DNA from: Lactiplantibacillus modestisalitolerans
GTDB lineage: Bacteria; Bacillota; Bacilli; Lactobacillales; Lactobacillaceae
Length of the DNA stretch: 54,608 bases
NCBI RefSeq assembly: GCF_005405425.1
Contig: NZ_BJEA01000019.1
Location: 1 to 54,608 of the forward strand
Direction of reading: 5' to 3'
The position numbers were made by a program, and so were the translations under genes. Position 1 is the stretch's first letter; every line of letters begins with the position of its first letter. This document shows, piece after piece, positions 46,260 to 54,608 of this stretch. The notes beneath the pieces are model-generated. The model ran no database searches and was not told the origin of the DNA. It saw nothing but the letters and a program-made list of their open reading frames with translations.

Positions 46260-47609
46260 ATCACACCAATTCAGCAGTTTAACCGGGTCTTGGCCCGCTA
46301 CCACGTTTTGGACCCGGCGGAAACGGTCATCGTGGCGGTGTCGACCGGGGTCGATTCGATGGCGTTATTGCATTTATTGGAAGACTTGCCGGCGGCGCAG
46401 CGGCCGCGGTTGGTGGTGGCGCACGTTAACCACCATTTGCGGGCGCAGAGTGCGGATGAAGTGGCATTTTTAATGAAATATTGCCAGCAGCGACATTTAA
46501 CGTTGGAAGTGGCGGACTGGCAACAACGTGATCACCCCAAGACCGGTATCGAAGCGGCCGGGCGGGCGTTTCGGTACGCCTTTTTCGGCCGGCTGATGCA
46601 CGACTATCAGGCGCAAACCCTAATGACCGCGCACCACGCCAACGATCAGGTGGAAACGTACCTGATGAAGCTGGCCCGCGGCGGGGAGTTGAACCAGTTA
46701 ACGGGGATTGCGGTTCAGCGTGCTTTCTTAAGCGGGCAGTTAGTTCGACCATTGTTAAAGTGGTCAAAGGCCCAGCTTCGACAGTACGCGCAAGTGCAGC
46801 AATTGCCGTTCTTTGAGGATGCGACCAACCAAGACGTCCACCTGACCCGTAACCGCATTCGGCAGCGCGTAGTCCCGGAATTAATGATGGTCAACCCGGA
46901 ATTGCTGACGCACGTTGCGAGTTATGAGCAGCAGTTGACCGACTTGTACGCGGCCCAGCGTCAAATGGTAACGACGTTATTACCGACCGTTACGGCGGGG
47001 GCCACTCTAGATTTAGCGGCCTGGCAACAACTGCCGCCGTTGTGGCAGCGGCCGGTTTTGCGGGGGTGGCTCATCAACTGCCAACCGCAACTGATTAGTG
47101 CGACGAAGTTAACGCCGGTGATGCGCTGGCTCGTTAACCCGCAACATCCCAGCGGTCAGCTTCCGCTTGGGCGGGATTATGAGCTGGTGAAACGCGCCGG
47201 CCGGGTGACGCTTACACCCGCTAAAAAAAGGGTTAAAAAGTTAATGCCCGGTCAAAAAATTATGGTAGACTTAAACCAATGGCAGAAAATTACGGCAACT
47301 GATACGGTTGGTCTCTTTACGCAGGCGCCAGTGCCCACAGCCCAGCCTTTTCGCCTTAGTGCGACGGACTGGCCCTTAAGCTGGCGACCATGGCAGACTG
47401 GTGACCGCTTAGCCTTGAAAGGCGGCGGTCACCAGCCGGTACGTCGAATTTTGATTGATCAAAAGGTTCCCGTAGAAGTGCGGGACCAAGTCAGGGTCTT
47501 AGTGAATGCCCAGGGGTCCGTTTTATGGGTCGTCGGCTATAAATTTAGTTACCGCTCACCGACGTTTGGGGCCCACACCGTATTTTTGGCTTTAAAACAC
47601 AGGAGTTGA
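46260..47609 (+). CDS. tilS: tRNA(Ile)-lysidine synthase
   Basis: 449 residues if started at ATC 46260, 439 if at TTG 46290. Converts C34 of the AUA-reading tRNA-Ile to lysidine with ATP and lysine. The PP-loop [10 protein letters not shown] lies about 20 residues into the shorter form, and [17 protein letters not shown] and the C-terminal domain follow. The start is odd: AGGAGG (46246-46251) is 8 bases before ATC 46260, whose frame encodes a natural-looking [17 protein letters not shown], while the only standard start after the upstream stop (TAG 46245) is TTG 46290, which lacks a ribosome site. Confidence 0.9.
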   Translation: MTPIQQFNRVLARYHVLDPAETVIVAVSTGVDSMALLHLLEDLPAAQRPRLVVAHVNHHLRAQSADEVAFLMKYCQQRHLTLEVADWQQRDHPKTGIEAAGRAFRYAFFGRLMHDYQAQTLMTAHHANDQVETYLMKLARGGELNQLTGIAVQRAFLSGQLVRPLLKWSKAQLRQYAQVQQLPFFEDATNQDVHLTRNRIRQRVVPELMMVNPELLTHVASYEQQLTDLYAAQRQMVTTLLPTVTAGATLDLAAWQQLPPLWQRPVLRGWLINCQPQLISATKLTPVMRWLVNPQHPSGQLPLGRDYELVKRAGRVTLTPAKKRVKKLMPGQKIMVDLNQWQKITATDTVGLFTQAPVPTAQPFRLSATDWPLSWRPWQTGDRLALKGGGHQPVRRILIDQKVPVEVRDQVRVLVNAQGSVLWVVGYKFSYRSPTFGAHTVFLALKHRS

Positions 47610-47628
47610 AAGGAGTACATCTCAAAAG

Positions 47629-48168
47629 ATGAACAACGACATTGAACGAGTACTTTATAGTCGCGAGCAAATCCACCAAGTTGCACAAAAGTTAGGTAAA
47701 GAACTCACGACCGCTTATGCTGGTAAGAACCCACTAATTATTTGTGTACTCAAGGGTGCCGTCTTATTCACCACGGATATTATTCGTGAGATGGATATTT
47801 ATGCGGATCTAGATTTTATCAATCTTTCTAGTTATGGGAATGAAACCATTTCAAGTGGTCAAGTTCAATTAACGAAAGACTTAGACGCTGACGTAACGGG
47901 TCGCGATGTCCTGGTTATTGAGGACATTATTGATACTGGTCGGACGTTGAAGTTCTTGATTGACCTATTGAAGGGACGGAATGTCAATTCAGTTAAGGTT
48001 TGCACGTTACTGGATAAGCCGGCTGGGCGCTTGGTCGATATTAAAGCGGATTACATCGGCTTCGAAGTCCCGAACGAGTTTGTCGTCGGTTATGGTCTGG
48101 ATTATGCAGAACGTTACCGGAACCTCCCGTATGTCGGAATTTTAAAACCAGCAATTTACGAGCATTAA
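47629..48168 (+). CDS. hpt: Hypoxanthine phosphoribosyltransferase
   Basis: 179 residues. Salvages hypoxanthine/guanine with [14 protein letters not shown]-like region [11 protein letters not shown] (57-67), the PRPP loop [14 protein letters not shown] (about 97-110) and the C-terminal YVGILKP are conserved. AAGGAG lies upstream at a long spacing (about 12). Order tilS-hpt-ftsH is that of most Firmicutes. Confidence 0.96.
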   Translation: MNNDIERVLYSREQIHQVAQKLGKELTTAYAGKNPLIICVLKGAVLFTTDIIREMDIYADLDFINLSSYGNETISSGQVQLTKDLDADVTGRDVLVIEDIIDTGRTLKFLIDLLKGRNVNSVKVCTLLDKPAGRLVDIKADYIGFEVPNEFVVGYGLDYAERYRNLPYVGILKPAIYEH

Positions 48169-48171
48169 TGA

Positions 48172-48201
48172 TTGGTCAATGATAGTCAAATGTGCTATTA
48201 T
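48172..48201 (+). promoter_or_regulatory. ftsH promoter
   Basis: TTGGTC (48172-48177), 18 bp, TATTAT (48196-48201) with extended TGC. Confidence 0.7.
48174..48190 (+). promoter_or_regulatory. CtsR operator of ftsH
   Basis: GGTCAATGATAGTCAAA matches the CtsR heptad direct repeat RGTCAAAnAnRGTCAAA at all fixed positions but one (T for A). It covers the -35 region of ftsH, so it should repress it until heat or protein stress inactivates CtsR. Confidence 0.82.
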
Positions 48202-48268
48202 TTAGACTATCGAAGGATTAGTATTACGCTAATAATAGTATATATAAGTTTCGATGAAGGAGGCACAT

Positions 48269-50491
48269 ATGAATAATCGACGCAATGGGCTCTTTCGCAA
48301 TAGCTTATTTTATATTTTGGTTTTCCTTAGCTTGATGGGAATTATTTACTTTTTCTTTGGCAATAATTCCAGTTCGCAAACTCAAAATATTCGCTATAGT
48401 GAATTTGTCAAACAGTTAGACAAAGATAACGTGAAGAACGTTAGTATTCAGCCTAGTGGCGGCGTCTACAAGGTAACGGGTACCTACCGTAAAGCACAAA
48501 CGGTTTCTTCCGCCAACGCGCTCGGCATCAAGAGTGCGTCCACGAAGACCACCTCGTTTTCAACGACCATGTTGGAAAACAACGCAACGGTGGATCGCGT
48601 TTCCAAGTTAGCGACCAAACACAACGTTAATTTAACGGCTAAGGCTGAAGAATCTAGCGGTATCTGGGTCACGTTATTGATGTACATTGCACCGTTGATC
48701 CTCTTTGTATTCCTATTCTATATGATGATGGGACAAGCGGGTCAAGGTGGCGGTAACAACCGGGTCATGAACTTTGGTAAAACGAAGGCTAAACCAGCCG
48801 ATAGTAAACAAAACAAAGTTCGGTTCTCCGACGTTGCCGGTGAAGAAGAAGAAAAACAAGAATTGGTCGAAGTTGTCGAATTCTTGAAAGATCCGCGTAA
48901 GTTCGTGTCACTTGGCGCCCGGATCCCATCTGGGGTACTCCTAGAGGGGCCTCCTGGTACTGGTAAAACCTTGCTTGCCAAGGCGGTTGCCGGTGAAGCT
49001 GGCGTGCCGTTCTTCTCGATCTCCGGGTCAGACTTCGTTGAAATGTTCGTTGGGGTCGGGGCTTCCCGGGTCCGGGACTTATTTGAACAGGCCAAGAAGA
49101 ATGCACCTTCCATTATCTTTATCGATGAAATCGATGCCGTTGGGCGGCAACGTGGTAACGGGATGGGTGGCGGCCATGACGAACGTGAACAAACCTTGAA
49201 CCAGTTGCTGGTTGAAATGGATGGGTTCACGGGTAACGAAGGTGTTATCGTGATGGCGGCGACGAACCGTTCTGACGTTTTGGATCCCGCCTTACTTCGT
49301 CCGGGTCGTTTTGACCGGAAGATCTTGGTTGGGCGTCCCGACGTGAAGGGGCGTGAAGCCATCTTGAAGGTTCACGCCAAAAACAAGCCGTTAGCCGACG
49401 ACGTTGACTTAAAGGAAATTGCAAAGCAAACCCCTGGTTTCGTTGGGGCCGATCTTGAAAACTTATTGAACGAAGCGGCGTTATTAGCGGCGCGGCGCAA
49501 TAAGAAGCAGGTGGAAGCTTCCGATCTGGATGAAGCGGAAGACCGGGTCATTGCCGGGCCAGCTAAACATGATCGCACAATCAGTAAGCGTGAACGGGAA
49601 ACCGTGGCTTACCACGAAGCTGGGCATACGATTGTTGGGTTAGTCTTAAATGACGCCCGGGTTGTTCATAAGGTAACCATTGTTCCGCGGGGCCGCGCTG
49701 GCGGTTACGCAATTATGCTCCCGCGTGAAGACCAAATGTTAATGTCGAAACGCGATGCTAAGGAACAAATGGCTGGTTTAATGGGTGGCCGGGCTGCCGA
49801 AGAAATTATCTTCGATTCCCAATCGTCCGGGGCTTCTAATGACTTTGAACAGGCAACTCAAATTGCCCGGGCCATGGTTACCCAGTATGGGATGAGCTCG
49901 AAGCTTGGACCGGTTGAATTGGAAAACGCTAACCAACAGGCGGCTTATCAACAAGGAATGGGCTCCAGTGCCTTTTCACAACATACGGCGCAATTAATTG
50001 ATGATGAAATTCGGCGGTTAGCTGCTGAAGCACATCAAACGGCAACGGATATTATCCAGAGCCACCGTGAACAACACAAAGTGATTGCGGAAGCGTTGTT
50101 GAAATATGAAACCTTGGATGAAAAGCAAATTATTAGTTTATTTAAGACTGGTAAGATGCCGAAGAAGGATAGCGCTAGCGAATTTCCAAGTGAAAAAGCG
50201 GCCACCTTTGAAGAATCTAAGCGTGAATTAGAACGCCGCGAAGCTGAAAAGCAAGCGGATCACCAACACAGTTTGGCAAATGAAGCTAGCTCTGAAGCGG
50301 CACCAACGAGTGCGGATTCGGAACCAAGTTTCCCAAGTGAATCCAGTGCGGATTCGGCAACTGCAACCTCAGCTGATTCTACGGAAACAACTGCGGTCAG
50401 TGAAGCTGACACCGACACTAGTGCGTCAAGCGAAGCAGCCGATAGTGCGGCTACTTCAGCTGACGATTCGAATCACGATAGCCAGGCCTAG
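48269..50491 (+). CDS. ftsH: ATP-dependent zinc metalloprotease FtsH
   Basis: 740 residues. Two membrane segments (about 10-28 and 128-148) flank an extracytoplasmic domain; the AAA module has Walker A GPPGTGKT and SRH region, and the protease site HEAGH is in [12 protein letters not shown]. The C-terminal tail from about 640 is Ser/Ala/Glu/Asp/Thr rich and likely disordered, a feature of lactobacillar FtsH. Degrades membrane and regulatory proteins. ATG 48269 follows AAGGAGGC; CtsR control predicted. Confidence 0.97.
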   Translation: MNNRRNGLFRNSLFYILVFLSLMGIIYFFFGNNSSSQTQNIRYSEFVKQLDKDNVKNVSIQPSGGVYKVTGTYRKAQTVSSANALGIKSASTKTTSFSTTMLENNATVDRVSKLATKHNVNLTAKAEESSGIWVTLLMYIAPLILFVFLFYMMMGQAGQGGGNNRVMNFGKTKAKPADSKQNKVRFSDVAGEEEEKQELVEVVEFLKDPRKFVSLGARIPSGVLLEGPPGTGKTLLAKAVAGEAGVPFFSISGSDFVEMFVGVGASRVRDLFEQAKKNAPSIIFIDEIDAVGRQRGNGMGGGHDEREQTLNQLLVEMDGFTGNEGVIVMAATNRSDVLDPALLRPGRFDRKILVGRPDVKGREAILKVHAKNKPLADDVDLKEIAKQTPGFVGADLENLLNEAALLAARRNKKQVEASDLDEAEDRVIAGPAKHDRTISKRERETVAYHEAGHTIVGLVLNDARVVHKVTIVPRGRAGGYAIMLPREDQMLMSKRDAKEQMAGLMGGRAAEEIIFDSQSSGASNDFEQATQIARAMVTQYGMSSKLGPVELENANQQAAYQQGMGSSAFSQHTAQLIDDEIRRLAAEAHQTATDIIQSHREQHKVIAEALLKYETLDEKQIISLFKTGKMPKKDSASEFPSEKAATFEESKRELERREAEKQADHQHSLANEASSEAAPTSADSEPSFPSESSADSATATSADSTETTAVSEADTDTSASSEAADSAATSADDSNHDSQA

Positions 50492-50510
50492 CGTTGATCA
50501 ATACGTCATT

Positions 50511-50540
50511 AAGAGTCGAGACTTTGTCTCGACTCTTTTT
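50511..50540 (+). terminator. ftsH terminator
   Basis: AAGAGTCGAGAC pairs perfectly with GTCTCGACTCTT, loop TTT, then Ts. Confidence 0.92.
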
Positions 50541-50552
50541 GTGCGGTATGAT
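50524..50552 (+). promoter_or_regulatory. hslO promoter
   Basis: TTGTCT (50524-50529, inside the ftsH terminator), 17 bp, TATGAT (50547-50552). Confidence 0.6.
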
Positions 50553-50625
50553 ATGACAGAGCCCAATTCGTAATGGGGTCAGCCCATGAGTAGTTGAATT
50601 GAATGAAGAAGGTAGGAACGATTTA

Positions 50626-51513
50626 ATGGCAGATTATTTAGTAAAGAGCGTGGCTGGAAACGAAATGTTTCGGGCGTACGCCGTCGATGCGACCGGCATT
50701 GTAGCCGAAGCCCAGCGACGACATGATACTTGGAGTGCGGCGTCCGCCGCATTGGGCCGCAGTTTAGTCGGAACCCTACTCCTGGCGTCGTCCGTATTAA
50801 AGGGTGACGAACGGATGACGGTCAAGATTAACGGGAATGGTCCGGTTGGTGGGATTGTCGTTGATGGTAACGCCAACGGCACGGTTAAGGGCTACTTACA
50901 ACATCCCCACGTGCACTTACCGTTGAATGAACAGCATAAGATTGACGTTAAGGGTGCGGTTGGGACCGAAGGCTTTTTATCGGTAACCAAAGACCAGGGC
51001 GTTGGCGATCCCTTTACGGGGACGGTTGGGTTGGTTTCCGGCGAGCTTGGTGAAGATTTCACCTATTATTTAGCGCAATCGGAACAAATCCCGTCCGCGG
51101 TTGGTTTGTCTGTTTTCGTCGAGGACGATAATACGATTGGGGTTGCCGGGGGCTTCCTGGTGCAAGTACTACCAAACGCGACCGACGACGCAATCGACCA
51201 ATTGGAAGCGAAGCTCAAAGCAATGCCGTTAGTGTCAAAATCACTCCGCGACGGTCAAACGCCGGAAGATATTTTGAACTTGTTATTTGATGACGACGTT
51301 AAAGTCTTGGACAAGATGCCGGTCAAGTTTGAATGTGATTGTTCGAAGGAACGGTTTGCTGAGGCGTTAATGGCATTGCCAAAGCACGAAGTCCGCGAAA
51401 TGATTGACGAGGATCACGGTGCCACGGCGGTTTGTCATTTTTGCGGCAACCAGTATCAATTTAGTGAAGCGGAGCTAGAAGCAGTTCTCGCACGTTCAAC
51501 GGGTAAGGATTAA
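50626..51513 (+). CDS. hslO: Redox-regulated chaperone Hsp33
   Basis: 295 residues. Holdase switched on by oxidation when its zinc cysteines form disulfides. The four cysteines are present as CDC and CHFC near the C-terminus. ATG 50626 has GGTAGGAACG upstream. The stop TAA overlaps the dusB start (TAATG), so the two genes are coupled, as in other lactobacilli (ftsH-hslO-dus-lysS). Confidence 0.95.
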   Translation: MADYLVKSVAGNEMFRAYAVDATGIVAEAQRRHDTWSAASAALGRSLVGTLLLASSVLKGDERMTVKINGNGPVGGIVVDGNANGTVKGYLQHPHVHLPLNEQHKIDVKGAVGTEGFLSVTKDQGVGDPFTGTVGLVSGELGEDFTYYLAQSEQIPSAVGLSVFVEDDNTIGVAGGFLVQVLPNATDDAIDQLEAKLKAMPLVSKSLRDGQTPEDILNLLFDDDVKVLDKMPVKFECDCSKERFAEALMALPKHEVREMIDEDHGATAVCHFCGNQYQFSEAELEAVLARSTGKD

Positions 51514-52514
51514 TGACGCCGACGTGGCAAATTGGCAACGTTACGATTCCCAACCGGGTCGTCGTTGCGCCGATGGCCGGGGTTACCAACGCGGCGTTTC
51601 GAGTGATTTGTAAGGACTTTGGGGCCGGATTGGTGGTCTGTGAGATGATTTCTGATCGGGGTATTATGTATCAGAATCCCAAGACGTTGGCAATGATGTT
51701 CGTGGACCCTAAGGAACACCCGATGAGTATTCAAATTTACGGTGGTTCGCGGGAAACCCTCGTGCAAGCAGCGCAATTTGTTGACCAGCAGACGAGTGCT
51801 GATATTATTGATATTAACATGGGCTGTCCGGTCAATAAGGTCACGAAGACGGATGCCGGTGCCAAGTGGCTACTAGCTCCGGACAAAGTGTACGAGATGG
51901 TTGCTAGCGTGACGGCGGCGGTTCAAAAACCAGTCACGGTTAAAATGCGGACTGGTTGGGATGATCAACACGTGCTTGCGGTTCAAAATGCGTTAGCCGC
52001 GCAGCGGGGTGGTGCTCAGGCGGTTGCCATGCACGGCCGGACCCGCCAACAAATGTATCGTGGTCAGGCGGACTGGGACGTGCTGAAGCGCGTTGCGGAC
52101 GCCCTCACGATTCCGTTGATGGGGAACGGCGACGTTCGAACGCCGGAAGATGCGCGCCGAATGCTGACAGAAGTCGGTGCGGATGCGGTCATGATTGGCC
52201 GGGCGGTTGAAGGCAATCCGTGGATGCTGAGGCGGACCACCCATTACTTAGCAACGGGTGAATTATTATCGGAACCGACGCCGATGGAAAAAATGCAAAC
52301 GGCGCAAGCTCATTTACAACGACTGGTCGCCTTAAAGGGTGAGCGGGGTGGCTGCCATGAGTTTCGGGAACAGGCGCCCTACTATTTAAAGGGAATCCCC
52401 CGGTCAGCGCGCACCAAAGTGGCAATTATGGAGGCGGAATCCGCGGCGGCCATGCAAGCGTTACTCGCTAAATTTGCGCACCAAACGGAGGCGTATTTAA
52501 ACGCCCGACCGTGA
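51513..52514 (+). CDS. dusB: tRNA-dihydrouridine synthase
   Basis: 333 residues. FMN enzyme reducing uridines in tRNA. VAPMAGVTNAAFR (12-24), INMGCPVNKVTKTDAG (about 97-112, catalytic Cys), VKMRTGW, and MGNGDVRTPEDA with IGRAVEGNPW (FMN phosphate site) follow in order. It resembles the DusB/Dus1 group; the target uridine is not deducible from sequence alone. Confidence 0.93.
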   Translation: MTPTWQIGNVTIPNRVVVAPMAGVTNAAFRVICKDFGAGLVVCEMISDRGIMYQNPKTLAMMFVDPKEHPMSIQIYGGSRETLVQAAQFVDQQTSADIIDINMGCPVNKVTKTDAGAKWLLAPDKVYEMVASVTAAVQKPVTVKMRTGWDDQHVLAVQNALAAQRGGAQAVAMHGRTRQQMYRGQADWDVLKRVADALTIPLMGNGDVRTPEDARRMLTEVGADAVMIGRAVEGNPWMLRRTTHYLATGELLSEPTPMEKMQTAQAHLQRLVALKGERGGCHEFREQAPYYLKGIPRSARTKVAIMEAESAAAMQALLAKFAHQTEAYLNARP

Positions 52515-52571
52515 AAATGAAGAATTAACTTGCAATTTTGGAAACGGATTGTCAAAATTAACATGTAGTGA

Positions 52572-54116
<1,545 letters not shown>

Positions 54117-54129
54117 TATTAGAATGCGT

Positions 54130-54173
54130 AAGCAGTTTTGAAACCATGCAAGTGGTTTCAAAACTGCTTTTTT
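54130..54173 (+). terminator. lysS terminator
   Basis: AAGCAGTTTTGAAACCA pairs perfectly with TGGTTTCAAAACTGCTT, loop TGCAAG, then six Ts. Confidence 0.93.
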
Positions 54174-54377
54174 AAATTTATTTTCAAAAAAGTTAAAAAC
54201 TCCATTTCCGAATGTTATGCTTATAATTTAAGTTAAAATCAGGAAATTGTGGATTGCATAGTGGATAACGGGGGATAAATACAATTACTGAGAGTTGATT
54301 GCTATGAAATTCCGGACATTAAAATTGGTGGTGACTAAACGTGGTAATAATGACTGGTTTTAATTACGATTTTTTGC

Positions 54378-54406
54378 TTGCAATTTGGCTGGATAATTGG
54401 TAAATT
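54378..54406 (+). promoter_or_regulatory. Possible upstream rRNA promoter
   Basis: TTGCAA (54378-54383), 17 bp, TAAATT (54401-54406) with extended TGG, about 100 bp ahead of the main promoter. From 54174 to here I see no gene; a 19-codon frame at 54303 has no ribosome site. Confidence 0.35.
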
Positions 54407-54476
54407 AATATACGTTGTTGAGGCGCACAAAGCAGTTGCCACGAGCGTTTCAACGAAAATCAAAAATAAAAAGTGG

Positions 54477-54505
54477 TTGACAAATTAGTTGCTACTTGTT
54501 ATGAT
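54477..54505 (+). promoter_or_regulatory. rRNA operon promoter
   Basis: TTGACA (54477-54482), exactly 17 bp, TATGAT (54500-54505), preceded by an A-rich UP-like tract (54452-54473). Confidence 0.88.
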
Positions 54506-54608
54506 GATTAAGTTGCGTTGAGGTAATCAACTAACAAATTAGACCTTTGAAAACTGAACAAAGTTTCGACGAATCAAATGTGTAGGGTCTCTTGATTTTG
54601 AATCGAGA
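54506..54608 (+). promoter_or_regulatory. rRNA operon leader (16S rRNA lies just beyond the window)
   Basis: Contains the block CTTTGAAAACTGAACAAAG (54545-54563) found ahead of 16S rRNA in lactobacilli, and GGTCTCTTGATTTTGAATC followed by GAGA, which can start the 16S processing stem. The 16S gene itself is not inside the window. Confidence 0.8.

Noticed and set aside
54303-54362. 19-codon frame MKFRTLKLVV... upstream of the rRNA promoter
   Set aside because: No convincing ribosome site and very short; probably chance in AT-rich DNA.

Overview
The window is a core-genome stretch of a Gram-positive, low-to-moderate GC lactic acid bacterium of the family Lactobacillaceae. The protein sequences (LDH, Prs, Veg, PurR) and the gene order (veg-ispE-purR-glmU-prs; ywiB-rpoE-pyrG-murA-rho-rpmE2; acpS-alr-mazF; ldh/pth-mfd-yabM-rqcP-divIC-yabR-tilS-hpt-ftsH-hslO-dusB-lysS-rrn) resemble Lactiplantibacillus plantarum and its relatives. 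The species cannot be named from sequence reading alone. Nearly all genes are housekeeping, and no prophage, insertion-sequence transposase, CRISPR array or tRNA was seen.

Layout. 1-4.9 kb: tail of an unrecognised gene, veg, ispE, an alpha/beta hydrolase, then a zinc ABC transporter (znuCB) behind a Zur-type operator. 5.3-11.3 kb: purR with a PurBox, glmU, prs, a DUF218 membrane protein and a lipoprotein. 11.8-14.8 kb, minus strand: HAD phosphatase, HD phosphohydrolase, octanoyltransferase LipL. 15-21.2 kb: ywiB, rpoE, CTP-regulated pyrG, murA, rho, rpmE2. 21.7-24 kb, minus: PadR regulator with a partner membrane protein, and a baeRF (eRF1-like) protein. 24.2-34.5 kb, plus: sortase, lemA-htpX, an unknown protein, murF, cshA, acpS-alr, a MazF toxin homologue with no visible antitoxin, and queT behind a preQ1-I riboswitch. 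34.7-38.6 kb, minus: CBS protein, L,D-transpeptidase, ldh. 38.9-54.1 kb, plus: pth to lysS. The window closes in the promoter and leader of a ribosomal RNA operon.

Regulation that can be read directly: a Zur box (zinc), a PurBox (purine/PRPP), a CtsR box on ftsH (heat and protein stress), the GGGC-start/attenuator arrangement of pyrG (CTP sensing), a preQ1 riboswitch on queT, and consensus promoters with 17-bp spacers at many genes, often with a TGn extended -10.

The least explained feature is a set of three intergenic repeat families. A and B (about 125-130 bp) are long imperfect palindromes sharing an outer tag and a terminal CACACTC-like end. C (about 320-370 bp) ends in an outer stem that encloses two hairpins, like a three-way junction. 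Arms differ between copies, yet each arm matches its own partner (for example GTCACC/GGTGAC in one C copy and GTAACC/GGTTAC in another), so pairing itself seems to be maintained. Copies sit against stop codons, terminators or promoters. They are the best candidate here for something undescribed. Other points of note are a Cys-to-Asp change at the MurA active-site position, a probable non-canonical AUC start on tilS, the MazF without a MazE, and several structured leaders.
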